Assembly: GCA_031290095.1 (NCBI GenBank)
Contig: JAITOF010000011.1
Coordinates: forward strand, 1 to 32,335
Origin: Candidatus Methanoplasma porotermitis
GTDB lineage: Archaea > Thermoplasmatota > Thermoplasmata > Methanomassiliicoccales > Methanomethylophilaceae
Direction of reading: 5' to 3'
Length of the DNA stretch: 32,335 nucleotides
Shown here: positions 7,455-15,751 of the stretch, one piece after another
How the letters are laid out: the number at the start of each line of letters is the position of its first letter
Numbering within the stretch: the first letter of the stretch is position 1
The notes under the pieces: generated by a model
The model's database searches: none
What the model saw: only the letters and a program-made list of their open reading frames with translations
Told to the model about the DNA's origin: nothing
Position numbers and translations under genes: made by a program

Positions 7455-7814
7455 TTGACGATAAGGGTAAGCCAGCCTTCGAAAGCACAGCCGCCGGGCA
7501 GTAAGTCGTCTTCGGGCAGACCTGCGCCCAAAAGGCCGCGCCCGAGGCCCAAGGAGACCGCCAAGAGACAGTCGATGCTCAACACGCACAGGTTGCAGCC
7601 CTTCAAATATGACATGAACGAGATACTTTCTGCCTCTTCAATGGACCCCGCGAAGGCATCGTCGTTTCTGGCCTCGGTGATTGCAAAGGCCTCCCGTTTG
7701 TCCACCAGGGACGCAAGAGAATTCGTCAAGACGTTTTTGGACAGCGGGGACCTCACCAAGGACGAGTACGATCGCATAGCTAGACTAATGGATAAATACA
7801 GCAAATACCGTTGA
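7455..7814 (+). CDS. Small basic protein of unknown function
   Basis: The protein is 119 aa from TTG 7455, with GGAG about 10 bases upstream and an AT-rich promoter (TTTAAATAATATAATAAGG, about 7413-7431). The first 45 residues are disordered and rich in Pro, Arg, Lys and Ser. The remainder looks helical (MDPAKASSFLASVIAKASRL, then AREFVKTFLDSGDLTKDEYDRIARLMDKY). I do not recognise the family. It ends 6 bases before the PPC-domain gene, so the two are probably co-transcribed. Confidence 0.7.
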   Translation: MTIRVSQPSKAQPPGSKSSSGRPAPKRPRPRPKETAKRQSMLNTHRLQPFKYDMNEILSASSMDPAKASSFLASVIAKASRLSTRDAREFVKTFLDSGDLTKDEYDRIARLMDKYSKYR

Positions 7815-7820
7815 TATCCA

Positions 7821-8267
7821 ATGAGATTCGCGGAGATGGCCGTTGGCCGCATATTCGTTCTGAAGTTGGAGACTGGGGAGTCGCTTCACGAGACCGTGGA
7901 AGAGTTCGCACGAGACAACGGCATCAGGAACGCGACGCTCGCCGCCGTAGGCGGAGTAGACAAAGGGTCTGTGATGACCGTCGGGCCGGAGTATCCCAAC
8001 GACGGGAGGATAGTGCCGATGTTGCATGTTTTGGACGCGCCTTGCGAGCTCACGGCGACCGGCACTCTGTTCTCAGACGAGGACGGGAACCCGATAATGC
8101 ATATGCACGGGTCGGCAGGCCGCGAAGGCAAATCAGTCACGGGTTGCCTCCGCAGCGGGATGGTCGCATGGCTGGTGCTCGAGGTGACCGTGACCGAGTT
8201 CATAGGCGATGGAGCGACGCGGAAAAAAGACCCGAGATCAGGGATGAAAATCCTGCAGATCGGATGA
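7821..8267 (+). CDS. PPC (DUF296) domain protein
   Basis: The protein is 148 aa and is essentially one PPC/DUF296 domain. It shows the opening pattern GRIFVLKLETGESLHETV, the glycine-rich turn AAVGGVDKGSV, and the conserved HMHGSAGREGKSVTGCL histidine and glycine segment that binds metal in this family. Stand-alone PPC proteins occur in archaea and bacteria; plant versions are fused to AT-hooks. The physiological role is not established, and DNA binding is not implied for the stand-alone form. It is the second gene of a probable two-gene unit after 7455 and is convergent with the zinc-ribbon gene, whose stop codon begins at the next base. Confidence 0.85.
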   Translation: MRFAEMAVGRIFVLKLETGESLHETVEEFARDNGIRNATLAAVGGVDKGSVMTVGPEYPNDGRIVPMLHVLDAPCELTATGTLFSDEDGNPIMHMHGSAGREGKSVTGCLRSGMVAWLVLEVTVTEFIGDGATRKKDPRSGMKILQIG

Positions 8268-8609
8268 TCATCTTCTGTTGTACGTGTCGTCGAAGTTGTT
8301 GAAGACGTTGTCCGTGTAGTTGTTTATGCGGACCGAGTCCTGCTTGTCCGGGACGATGAACCCTTTTATAGGGAACTCCGAGTCGCAATGAGGGCATCGC
8401 ACGTTAGGGCAGTTCTGGTTGGCCTGCGGGCAGAACTTGCAGGCTACGGCCCTGGACTGGAAGAGGCTGAACTCCCTGCCGCAGGCGGGACATAGGAACC
8501 TCCGGGCCGCGACCTTCAAATCTTTAGTGATGTTGGCAGACCGCTCTTCCGGAGTGATCCACATGGGCTCTTTCAACGATATCGGGCGGCTGTATGCGGG
8601 GTCGACCAT
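8268..8609 (-). CDS. Seven-cysteine zinc-ribbon protein
   Basis: The protein is 113 aa. The core holds CPAC, then ACKFC, then NCPNVRCPHC, so the cysteines form a CxxC / CxxC / Cx4CxxC pattern likely to bind zinc. The following DSEFPIKG is also found in the protein at 21375-21689, which has the same spacing and the same FSL..AR.xAC block. The two are clearly paralogues. The N-terminus (LKEPMWITPEERSANI) differs. It lies 4 bases after GGGP synthase and ends the lipid operon. Possible roles are a nucleic-acid or protein adaptor; nothing more specific can be supported. Confidence 0.75.
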   Translation of the reverse strand: MVDPAYSRPISLKEPMWITPEERSANITKDLKVAARRFLCPACGREFSLFQSRAVACKFCPQANQNCPNVRCPHCDSEFPIKGFIVPDKQDSVRINNYTDNVFNNFDDTYNRR

Positions 8610-8613
8610 GAGC

Positions 8614-9351
8614 TCAAGACCCCTTGGATGCGTCGACGACGGCTTTCAACATGTTGTTGTCGGCGCAGCTCTCGATGAACGTCCCGGTGACGATCGCGTC
8701 TGCGCCAGCCAGCCTGGCCGCGGCCGCGGCCGCAGGGGTCTTAATCCCCCCGCCGATTATCAACGGCACGGTTATTGCTTTTTTCACGGCAGAGATCATG
8801 TCGGGAGGCACGGGGGCGTCGGCGCCGCTTCCTGCTTCCAGATATATGAAGTCCATTCCCAGGAGCTCGCATGCCAACGCATATCCTGCCGCCTTGTCGT
8901 TCTGGCCGTGCTTTATCGGCTCGGCCTTGCCGACCTCGCCCACCTTCATCCCCGGCTCCACGATTATGTATCCCAGGGAGATCGTCTCGATCTTGAGTTT
9001 TTTGACATATAGGGAAGCCGTCGCCTGGGCGCCTATTATCCAGAACGGGTCTCTGCTGTTGGCCATGCTCATGAAGAACATGGAGTCCACCTCGCCAGAC
9101 AGCTCCGCCGGGCCGCCTGGGAAGTGTATGGTCGGAAGCCCTGACATCTCTTTGATGGCGCGTGCGGTGGCGCCGAGGTTCGCGCTGTTCACGCCGGTGG
9201 ACCCGCCGATCATTATGGCGTCGGTCCCGGCCTCTTTGACTTTTCTTGCTATGATCCCGGCCTCGGCGCTGTCCTGCTTGTCAGGATCCAGAAGGGCCAG
9301 ATGTATCGTCCCCTGTCTTATCCTCTCCGTAAGATACTCCTTCACACTCAT
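8614..9351 (-). CDS. Geranylgeranylglyceryl phosphate synthase (GGGPS)
   Basis: This TIM-barrel prenyltransferase joins geranylgeranyl diphosphate to sn-glycerol-1-phosphate, the first ether bond of archaeal lipids. It is 245 aa, normal for the family. Visible markers are LALLDPDKQDS near the N-terminus, IMIGGSTGV, THFPG-type segment TIHFPGGPAELS, YLEAGSGADAPV, and the phosphate-binding VPLIIGGGIKTPAAAA followed by AGADAIVTGTFIE. The start is ATG 9351; the reading frame is open further upstream, but that part is the shadow of the overlapping UbiA-type gene. ATG overlaps the upstream TGA as ATGA, so translation is coupled to DGGGP synthase, the next pathway enzyme. Confidence 0.95.
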   Translation of the reverse strand: MSVKEYLTERIRQGTIHLALLDPDKQDSAEAGIIARKVKEAGTDAIMIGGSTGVNSANLGATARAIKEMSGLPTIHFPGGPAELSGEVDSMFFMSMANSRDPFWIIGAQATASLYVKKLKIETISLGYIIVEPGMKVGEVGKAEPIKHGQNDKAAGYALACELLGMDFIYLEAGSGADAPVPPDMISAVKKAITVPLIIGGGIKTPAAAAAARLAGADAIVTGTFIESCADNNMLKAVVDASKGS

Positions 9352-10163
9352 AAGACGACACCCAATACGAACGCGGCCAGCGCTACCAGCATGGCAATCT
9401 TCGCCAGCTTCTGGGCCTTGTGCGCGTTGCGGAAAATGATGAAGGCCGTATAAATAAAGATTGCGTCTGCGACGAACACCAGGCAATAAAGGGGCCCGAA
9501 GGTATGGTCGACAAGGGGCCAGACGCTCAGGGCGGGCCCCGCTATGAAGAACACCGCTCCGACAGCGGCGGCATTCCTCGCCCCCAGCGCCATAGGCAGG
9601 GTCTGCCTTCCTTCGTCGGAGCCCATGTCCTCTATATCCTTGGCTATCTCCCGTCCGACGTTGACGAGAGCAGACATCGCGCCCATCACGGCAACGCTCC
9701 AGACGTCGCCGACTATCGACCCTCCGAAAAGAAAGACCATGCCTGTGAGCGCCGCGACAACAATGTTGCCTACAAAACCCCTTTGTTTCAGGAGAGCCTC
9801 GTAGGCTACCATGAGGGCGACGGCGGCGATCACCATGCCGGTCACCTGCACAGACTGCAGGAGCGACGAGACGGCGATCGCAACGGCGAGGCATACGATG
9901 CCAAGGCATAGCGCCGTGGCCGGCTCGATCTCCCCCTTGGGCAAAGGCCGGTCCGGATGTCCGGCCTTGTCTATCTCCCTGTCCACGTAGTCGTTCAAGG
10001 AGTTGCCTCCTGCGATAGACGCTACGACGACGGCGCATCCGACCAGGACCTCGAACAGGTAGTCAACGATGTCGGCGTCTACGGCTATGACCGCGCCTAT
10101 GACCACGCCAACTATCCCGATCGCCCCGTTGCCGAGCCTGAAAAGTCGGAGATACTCCTTCAT
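9348..10163 (-). CDS. Digeranylgeranylglyceryl phosphate synthase (UbiA family)
   Basis: This membrane prenyltransferase adds the second geranylgeranyl chain to GGGP to form the diether precursor of archaeal membranes. It is 271 aa with many hydrophobic helices. The two Asp-rich motifs of the UbiA superfamily are present: NSLNDYVDREIDKAGHPDRP near residue 55, and REIAKDIEDMGSDEGRQTLP near residue 170. The stop overlaps the start of GGGPS by four bases. The pairing with GGGPS strongly supports the assignment over menaquinone or heme prenyltransferases, which share the fold. Confidence 0.94.
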   Translation of the reverse strand: MKEYLRLFRLGNGAIGIVGVVIGAVIAVDADIVDYLFEVLVGCAVVVASIAGGNSLNDYVDREIDKAGHPDRPLPKGEIEPATALCLGIVCLAVAIAVSSLLQSVQVTGMVIAAVALMVAYEALLKQRGFVGNIVVAALTGMVFLFGGSIVGDVWSVAVMGAMSALVNVGREIAKDIEDMGSDEGRQTLPMALGARNAAAVGAVFFIAGPALSVWPLVDHTFGPLYCLVFVADAIFIYTAFIIFRNAHKAQKLAKIAMLVALAAFVLGVVL

Positions 10164-10193
10164 AGGGCCTCATTATGCGACACGTTAAAATAG

Positions 10194-11192
10194 TTAATCG
10201 CGGCGCCTGAACACATGATAGTACCTGTTGAGGGAGCCATGAACCTTCTGACAATAGACGCCCTCCAACTTCATGGTCTCTGAATCATTCTCATGCGGGA
10301 AGATTATGCCCGCCCTGGAGCCGGGCGCCAGGACTTCCGGGATGGCGTCCATCGCCCTCTGGTAGATTGCGGCGACGTCCTCGCCGCCGGTTTTTGTGGA
10401 CCTTCCGTACGGCGGGTCGGTGGCGACGGCGTCGATATCCGAAAACCTGCTGGGTATGTCCCTTATGTCGAGGACGTCATGGTCGTGCAGAGTCAGGCCG
10501 TAGAAGTCCATGTTCTCCCTGCATCCGATCACCATGTCCTCGTCGAAATCAGACACGATCGCCTTCATGCCCATCTCCGCGGCTTCGATGGCCACGCCTC
10601 CTGTGCCGCAAAACGGGTCTAGGACAGTCCCTCCCTGCCTGACGCCCGTGAGGTTTATGAGGGTCCTTGCATATTTCGGATGAAGCGATATGGGAGAGAA
10701 GAACGGCCTCTCGCCGACCTTCCTTTTTTCCAACAGATCCTTCTCCGTCACCCTCTCCTCGACGAACAGGTGCACCTTGTCGCACATCTGCATCCTGATG
10801 ACGACGTCAGGGTCGCGGAGATCGACGTCGTTGTTCTTCGAGAGCAGCGCCCCTGCCTCTCTGATGAGCTTCTGGGAGTCCACGTCCTTCATCATCCCCT
10901 CGAACCTCTTCGCCTTGATGGAGAACGTGCTGCCCTCGGGCAAGACCGCGCCGGAAAGCGACGGGCGGTCGTCTGGGTCGTAACATCCGACATAGCGGCC
11001 GATCCTGTGCGTCAGCGCGATGCGCGAGGCTATGCCGTCCAGAGCCTCGCATGGAAAAGAGGCTGTGAGGTATCCCGGGCCGCTTGAATTCACGCGACAT
11101 CCTGGAGCCTCGGCCTCGATGCATCTGACAGCCTCTGCGTACGGGAGGTCCTTCGACTCGCCCGAGAGCTCGAAAAAGAAAACAGGGTCCAA
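10194..11192 (-). CDS. tRNA (guanine(10)-N2)-methyltransferase, Trm-G10/Trm11 type
   Basis: The protein is 332 aa starting at TTG 11192, 15 bases after radA. The N-terminal half (up to about 150) fits a THUMP RNA-binding domain. The C-terminal Rossmann domain carries the SAM motif TVLDPFCGTGGVAIEAAEMG and the catalytic TDPPYGRS, the N2-guanine methyltransferase signature (DPPY). Archaeal members methylate G10 of tRNAs to m2G or m22G. The link between SAM motif and DPPY has the usual acidic SDFDEDM. It is probably co-transcribed with radA. Confidence 0.92.
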   Translation of the reverse strand: MDPVFFFELSGESKDLPYAEAVRCIEAEAPGCRVNSSGPGYLTASFPCEALDGIASRIALTHRIGRYVGCYDPDDRPSLSGAVLPEGSTFSIKAKRFEGMMKDVDSQKLIREAGALLSKNNDVDLRDPDVVIRMQMCDKVHLFVEERVTEKDLLEKRKVGERPFFSPISLHPKYARTLINLTGVRQGGTVLDPFCGTGGVAIEAAEMGMKAIVSDFDEDMVIGCRENMDFYGLTLHDHDVLDIRDIPSRFSDIDAVATDPPYGRSTKTGGEDVAAIYQRAMDAIPEVLAPGSRAGIIFPHENDSETMKLEGVYCQKVHGSLNRYYHVFRRRD

Positions 11193-11207
11193 CGGACCCG
11201 TTAGGCG

Positions 11208-12149
11208 TCAGTCCTTAATACCGTCTTCGGTGACCATGAACACCGCCTCTCCTTCTGGAAGGTTGGGGGAATCGATAAGCCTGGCGATCCTCTTTCCCGC
11301 CTTGCCCTTCCTCAGGTACAGGCGGAACGTGGCCGTGTGCCCGACGATGTGGCCGCCGATCGGGCGCGTCGGGTCCCCGAAGAACGCGTCAGGCTTCGCG
11401 GCGACCTGGTTGGTAACGGCTATGACCGCGTTGTTGAGGGTGGCGAAGTTCAGGAGGTCGTGCATGTGGCGGTTCAGGATCTGCTGCCTCTCTGCCAAAG
11501 CGCCTCTTCCGAGGTATTCTGCTCTGAAATGCGACGTGAGGGAGTCGACAATCATCAGCCGGACCTTCTTGTCCTTTGCAAGCTCGATGGCTTTGTCCAC
11601 CAGAAGCACCTGGTGTTGTGAATTGAACGCCCTGGCGACATGGATGCGCTTCAGGGTCTCGTCAGGGTCCACCCCGAGGTAAGTCGCCATCTGGATTATC
11701 CTCTCGGGCCTGAACGTGTTCTCGGTGTCCAAGATTATAACGTCAGAGTCCAGGCCGCCCTTCTCCTCCGGAAGGGTGGCGTTCACTGCGAGCTGGAAGC
11801 AGACCTGGGTCTTGCAGCTTCCGAACTCCCCGAAGAACTCCACTATCGCTTGGCTCTCCAATCCCCCGTTCAGAAGTTCGTCGAAAGCCTTCGACCCGGT
11901 GGTGAGCTTCGTCACCGCTTTGCGGCGCTCCAGTATGGCGTCTCCGGTCTCGAACCCGCCTATGTCGGCGCAGAGCTTCGCCCCTTCTATGATGTCCATC
12001 GCTTTCTTCTCGCCGATCTCGCAAGTCTCCGCGAGGTCCTTGGGGGAAGCGACCGCGATGGTCATCAGTTCCGTGTACCCTGCTTCGCGGAGCTTCTCTG
12101 CTATGGCCGGCCCCACTCCGGGTATATCTTCTAGGGTCTTTGTGGACAT
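11208..12149 (-). CDS. radA: DNA repair and recombination protein RadA
   Basis: RadA is the archaeal RecA/Rad51 recombinase that forms filaments on single-stranded DNA and drives strand exchange. It is 313 aa. Residues 1-60 form a helix-hairpin-helix domain ([20 protein letters not shown]), and the core follows with [17 protein letters not shown], the P-loop region GEFGSCKTQ, the Walker B strand [14 protein letters not shown], and [11 protein letters not shown] (L2 region). The P-loop reads GSCKT instead of the canonical GSGKT, with Cys for the last glycine. A Shine-Dalgarno GGAGG (12157-12161, reverse strand) precedes ATG 12149, and a TATA box lies at 12183-12192. Confidence 0.96.
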   Translation of the reverse strand: MSTKTLEDIPGVGPAIAEKLREAGYTELMTIAVASPKDLAETCEIGEKKAMDIIEGAKLCADIGGFETGDAILERRKAVTKLTTGSKAFDELLNGGLESQAIVEFFGEFGSCKTQVCFQLAVNATLPEEKGGLDSDVIILDTENTFRPERIIQMATYLGVDPDETLKRIHVARAFNSQHQVLLVDKAIELAKDKKVRLMIVDSLTSHFRAEYLGRGALAERQQILNRHMHDLLNFATLNNAVIAVTNQVAAKPDAFFGDPTRPIGGHIVGHTATFRLYLRKGKAGKRIARLIDSPNLPEGEAVFMVTEDGIKD

Positions 12150-12182
12150 CGTTTTTCCTCCAACGCCTTCACATTGGTTTCA

Positions 12183-12192
12183 GTATTTAAGG
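12183..12192 (-). promoter_or_regulatory. radA promoter (TATA box)
   Basis: The reverse strand reads CCTTAAATAC. The expected start point about 25 bases downstream falls near 12162, giving a leader of about 13 nt that just contains the GGAGG ribosome-binding site. Confidence 0.65.
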
Positions 12193-12276
12193 GCGTAAGG
12201 GGGGGTCCCCGAATACCCCGAAAGTGACGACGCGACCTTGACGGGCGCCCGTCCGACCTCTCTGCCATGGTAAACG

Positions 12277-12284
12277 TTTATATG
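12277..12284 (+). promoter_or_regulatory. TATA box of the small membrane-protein gene
   Basis: TTTATATG is centred about 26 bases before ATG 12307, the spacing expected for a leaderless archaeal transcript. It favours ATG 12307 over ATG 12301. Confidence 0.7.
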
Positions 12285-12306
12285 GCTGTTCAAGAATCCG
12301 ATGCTG

Positions 12307-12684
12307 ATGGCCAAGAAGAAAAGACTTATCACGGAGGAGCCCCCAGAGGAGTATGAGTTCGTTCCCGCCGAGTTCAACGAGCGCGAGTTCATACTCAAGG
12401 ATCTGTATGGCACCAAGATTCTCCTGTTGGTGACAGTTTTGGCTATCGTAGTGGGAATCGTCGCGTCGCTGATATACAGGGCCGACGACGGCCTCTGGTA
12501 TGTCGGCATGGTTATTTCGTTTGCCACAGTGGCGCTCATGGACAAGATGTTCGTCAAAGCAGGGCTCAGGGTCGATATGCTCGACGTGAAGACCCGCCTT
12601 GGAAACTATCTTCTCTTCCTGATGCTGGCGCTCGGAGTGTGCATCGTGTTCGTCAACGCGCCGTTCCTCAGCCCGCCGCTGTGA
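12307..12684 (+). CDS. Small membrane protein of unknown function
   Basis: The protein is 125 aa from ATG 12307, chosen because the TATA box predicts transcription to start there; ATG 12301 would add two residues. The N-terminal 35 residues are charged and cytosolic (MAKKKRLITEEPPEEYEF). Three hydrophobic helices follow: ILLLVTVLAIVVGIVASLIY, LWYVGMVISFATVALMDKMF and LLFLMLALGVCIVFVNAPFL. I do not recognise the family. Its TGA is immediately followed by the stop codon of the convergent CCA-adding enzyme gene. Confidence 0.75.
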   Translation: MAKKKRLITEEPPEEYEFVPAEFNEREFILKDLYGTKILLLVTVLAIVVGIVASLIYRADDGLWYVGMVISFATVALMDKMFVKAGLRVDMLDVKTRLGNYLLFLMLALGVCIVFVNAPFLSPPL

Positions 12685-14007
12685 TTACACGTCCCAGCTC
12701 TGACGGGGGTCCATGAGCTCGGTGAGCAACAAGGGGTCCGTGTCCTCCAGGGACGTTTTGTGGTCCCTGATCTTCATCGAGTTGGGGTCCATCTCCCTTC
12801 CTATGCCGGCAATGGCCGCCTCGTCCTCCAGCATCTCCTTCGCTGTGAAATACATGCGTTCCGCCACCACGTTCCAGCACCCGTCCTCAATGAACGGCGC
12901 GCCGTATTCGTTGCCCCTCCACTTGTAGAGGAAGGAGTCTGTCGCCTTTACCCATACTGGGGGGCCTATGTGCCTGTACGTCTTCGACAGGACGTCCCGC
13001 TCCAATTCGAAGGCGATCTCCATAGTCCTGTCGTACATGTTATGCACCGCTCTGAGCACGTTGTAGTCGTACTCGTTGAGCTTGCGCATGAGCGCATAAC
13101 GCGTTTTCCATAGTTGAGAGTACAGATTGTCTTCGATAACGTCCGGACGTTTGAACACCACGGTGATTATCCGGGAGCCGTTCCTCTCCGCCAGGCGTTC
13201 CAGGTCGTCCCTCGAGATGGGATCTCTTTCAGCGGGGAAGAAGAACTTCATCGACGGGGACGCAAGGTACGAGCGTGCGGCGACCATGAACAGGGCCAGC
13301 GTGTCCATGTGGACGGCGGAGGCGACGTTCCTCTTGTTGTCTACGGGGTCGTAGACGACCAGAGGGCCGATTATGGGGGGTCCCTTCCCTTCGATGACGA
13401 TAGTGGAGCCCTCCTTCCATTCTTTGGCGGCTTCCAGCACTTTCAGGAACCCTCCGTAATGGGCCACCAGGATCTCGCACAGGTAGCCGGAGAACCCTCG
13501 GGTGTTGGGCTCGGCGCCGTACGTTCCGATGCCCTTCATGAAGCTCTTCAGAAGGCGAACGTCGTCCACAAGGGCGGAGTCCATGCGCCTCAGCACGTAC
13601 TCGGTGTGGAACGGGGTGCGGTCCACGGCAGACCTTAGCCGGTCTGTGGAAGCTATGCCGTAGCTGGGAACCAGGTCCACATCCAAGCCGTTGAACCTCC
13701 CTCTGGTGTACGGATGCTCCGAGAACAGCCTGTCTCCATGGAGTATGTCGTCCCCCATCCTCAGACCGACCTCCTCCATCTCGGCTCTGGGGACGCCTTC
13801 GGGGAAAAGGATGAAGAGGTCCAGGTCTGGGTCGGACAGATACGTGTTCTTCGCGAACGACCCCACGTATCTTGCGACAGCCTCGATGTTGTTGTCTGCG
13901 ATGTATCTGTTGACGACGCCCAAAAGCTCCTCGGCGGTCCTCTCGATAGACTCGACCTCCGCCTTCGAAGGCCGTATGACGTCCAAGACTTCGGACTCGA
14001 TGCTCAC
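12685..14007 (-). CDS. cca: CCA-adding enzyme (archaeal class I tRNA nucleotidyltransferase)
   Basis: This enzyme adds or repairs the 3' CCA of tRNAs without a template. From GTG 14007 it is 440 aa, the usual archaeal length. The nucleotidyltransferase motif GSFAKNTYLSDPDLDLFILF (residues about 49-68) includes the GS pair and the two metal-binding aspartates D61 and D63. HPYTRGRFNGLDVDLVPSY supplies the third acidic strand, and TRGFSGYLCEILVAHYGGF is the conserved tRNA-binding and head segment. The reading frame continues upstream to an ATG at 14076, but a TATA box at 14027-14035 sits 24-25 bases before GTG 14007 and the extra residues overlap an insertion-sequence end. GTG 14007 is therefore preferred. 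Confidence 0.95.
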   Translation of the reverse strand: MSIESEVLDVIRPSKAEVESIERTAEELLGVVNRYIADNNIEAVARYVGSFAKNTYLSDPDLDLFILFPEGVPRAEMEEVGLRMGDDILHGDRLFSEHPYTRGRFNGLDVDLVPSYGIASTDRLRSAVDRTPFHTEYVLRRMDSALVDDVRLLKSFMKGIGTYGAEPNTRGFSGYLCEILVAHYGGFLKVLEAAKEWKEGSTIVIEGKGPPIIGPLVVYDPVDNKRNVASAVHMDTLALFMVAARSYLASPSMKFFFPAERDPISRDDLERLAERNGSRIITVVFKRPDVIEDNLYSQLWKTRYALMRKLNEYDYNVLRAVHNMYDRTMEIAFELERDVLSKTYRHIGPPVWVKATDSFLYKWRGNEYGAPFIEDGCWNVVAERMYFTAKEMLEDEAAIAGIGREMDPNSMKIRDHKTSLEDTDPLLLTELMDPRQSWDV

Positions 14008-14026
14008 GTCGCCAAATGGGGTTCGA

Positions 14027-14035
14027 GATTTAAGC
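14027..14035 (-). promoter_or_regulatory. cca promoter (TATA box)
   Basis: The reverse strand reads GCTTAAATC. Its distance to GTG 14007 predicts a leaderless mRNA and decides the start codon. Confidence 0.7.
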
Positions 14036-14073
14036 GTTGTTGCATGGCCGAACTGCGTCCAATAGGTTCTGCG

Positions 14074-14719
14074 CACTTTGTGTGGATTCGGGGGAATACT
14101 CGGGAATACACGTTTTTTGTCGCAGTGAAACAGCTGTGGGAAGCGGGGGGCTGGGACGGCGGACCGGAGGTACAGGACGGCAATCAGGCTCTCCGCCCTC
14201 GGCGGCGAAGAGCGTGTGCCAGGTGCCCATGTCCACGAAAATCGTGATGCAGTCGTGTCCCCGCTTGGACGAGGCCTCGCCTGCGCCGACCCTCGTCACG
14301 CTGGACATGTCCACGCCCACCATGGCCGCGTCGACGTAGCACCCCGAGTGCCCCGCGCCCAGTCGGGGACGACCTGCCTCACGCCGCACTCGGGGCAGTC
14401 CATGCGAGGGAGCCCGGCGTGGACGACGCGCCTGTACGCCCTGGATTCCTCCGCCCCCTCTTGATGAAGTCGTGGGCGGAGCGGTCCTTCCCGCAGCCCG
14501 GGCAGGGGAACCTCTGCCCCCTGTCCGAGCCGACGCGCACGACGACCGTCTCGGCGGCATGGTCCGTGTCCGCTGACAGGACCTTCCACACCTCGCCGAG
14601 CCTCAGGACCGCCCTGAAGTCATCCTCTTTGAACGACATGGCGCGGTATCCGCGGGGATGCATATAATGTCGGTGGGAGGCCGTTTTTCGATTATTCCGA
14701 TAAGAATCCACACAAAGTG
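14074..14719 (-). mobile_element. Degenerate ISL3-family insertion sequence
   Basis: The ends are a perfect 16-bp inverted repeat: CACTTTGTGTGGATTC at 14074-14089 and GAATCCACACAAAGTG at 14704-14719. Between them lies a frameshifted and shortened transposase on the minus strand. The total of about 650 bases is well below the 1.2-1.5 kb expected for ISL3 elements, so much of the transposase has been deleted. The element sits between the cca promoter and the Fic module, at the border between housekeeping and accessory DNA. I see no clear target duplication. Confidence 0.75.
14180..14639 (-). pseudogene. ISL3-type transposase remnant, frameshifted
   Basis: Fragments can be read in successive frames. 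From ATG 14639 the first reads MSFKEDDFRAVLRLG, then VVRVGSDRGQRFPCPGCGKD and HDFIKRG, the N-terminal zinc-finger region. Next comes VVHAGLPRMDCPECGVRQVV in another frame. Finally VGVDMSSVTR and SSKRGHDCITIFVDMGTW match the start of the catalytic domain, where ISL3 transposases typically read GxDExSxxKGHxYxTxxxD. At the first acidic position it has VDM where VDE is expected. The rest of the catalytic domain is missing. Confidence 0.75.
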
Positions 14720-14844
14720 GGAAGGGGTCCGTTGAAACGCTTTGATGGAAAGAACATAGCATATAGGGGCAAGTTCATTCAAGACACGCGCCCGAGGCCT
14801 GCAAAAGGCCCGCTTGAAGAAGCGGAAGCGGCGAGGACAAGAAG

Positions 14845-15069
14845 ATGCCATACCAACCGATCACAATCGATCGCGACGCGCTTACCCTCATGGGCGTCCA
14901 GTTCCCCGACCTGCGGACGCTTGAAGACACGGCGGACGCGATAGGCTCCAACATGTTCGAGGGATATCGGCCGACCAGACGGGGCATCGAGATCATTCGC
15001 GACTACTGCCAGGGGAAGCTGACGTTCGCGGATCTGGCCCGCCTGGCGCAGGAGAAGTCGTATGAGTGA
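14845..15069 (+). CDS. Fic antitoxin (VbhA-like, inhibitory S-x-x-x-E-G helix)
   Basis: The protein is 74 aa with GAGGAC as ribosome-binding site. Residues 35-40 read SNMFEG, which fits the (S/T)xxxE(G/N) motif of the inhibitory helix that blocks ATP positioning in class I Fic proteins. The rest (GYRPTRRGIEIIRDYCQGKLTFADLARLAQ) is helical, as in VbhA. It overlaps the Fic gene by 8 bases, the classic order of antitoxin then toxin. A possible TATA box (CATATAGG, about 14759-14766) lies upstream. The identification rests on the motif plus the context. Confidence 0.82.
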   Translation: MPYQPITIDRDALTLMGVQFPDLRTLEDTADAIGSNMFEGYRPTRRGIEIIRDYCQGKLTFADLARLAQEKSYE

Positions 15070-15664
15070 CGACTATCGATACATCGATCCGGATTACACC
15101 TACACGGATCCGAGAACCGGCGTATTGCGCAATATTGCGGGCGCGACCGATCATGACGCGTTGACGTTCATAGAAGTCGTTTCGACGACGAAGCGGACGA
15201 ACGAACTGAAGGCGAACCCGATCAAGGCCGAGGGCTCCAGCACCTTGTTCGCAATCCACAGACACCTGTTTCAGGACGTTTACGAATGGGCGGGCGAACG
15301 AAGGACGGTCGAAATCAGCAAAGGCGGCAAGCAGTTCTTCCCGATCAGTCACTTCGACACCGCTCTGGCATACGTTGACGGGCTGATTGCCGAATACAGG
15401 CGCATCGACGACGCTGACAAACGCAGATTGTCCCGCAGGCTTGCCGAAATACTGGACTCTGTAAACTTCTTGCACCCTTTCAGGGAAGGCAACGGGCGCA
15501 CGCAACGCGAGTTCCTGCGCCTGTTGGCATTAGAAAAAGGCTGGAAACTCAACCTGAACCCGATAGACGATGCCGAGGCGTACAAACGGTATATGGACGG
15601 GACCATCGACGGCGACATAGATTTGTTGGCGGCGACTATATGTGAGTTCATGGACAAGGTGTAA
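15062..15664 (+). CDS. Fic family AMP-transferase toxin
   Basis: The protein is 200 aa. The catalytic signature HPFREGNGRTQREF (residues 138-151) matches HxFx(D/E)GNGRxxR exactly, so it should be an active AMPylator that transfers AMP from ATP onto a hydroxyl side chain of a target protein. The flap is around KGGKQFFPISHF (residues 87-98), and the N-terminal part matches the usual Fic/DOC fold (LFAIHRHLFQDVYEWAGERR). The inhibitory glutamate is not in this chain but in the overlapping antitoxin, making this a class I system. Known bacterial relatives target gyrase and topoisomerase IV; the archaeal target is unknown. Confidence 0.93.
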   Translation: MSDDYRYIDPDYTYTDPRTGVLRNIAGATDHDALTFIEVVSTTKRTNELKANPIKAEGSSTLFAIHRHLFQDVYEWAGERRTVEISKGGKQFFPISHFDTALAYVDGLIAEYRRIDDADKRRLSRRLAEILDSVNFLHPFREGNGRTQREFLRLLALEKGWKLNLNPIDDAEAYKRYMDGTIDGDIDLLAATICEFMDKV

Positions 15665-15751
15665 GGCGGGACAACGCGGTCACGAACCCGCCAGTCAAAA
15701 GAATGCAAAGTTCAGCCATATTTAGATTATTGAAGCGAGCTCAGAGGATTC

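Noticed and set aside
9352-10038. N-terminal extension of GGGP synthase to 474 aa
   Set aside because: The extension is an Arg-rich shadow of the DGGGP synthase gene. The family starts at ATG 9351 and the ATGA overlap supports that start.
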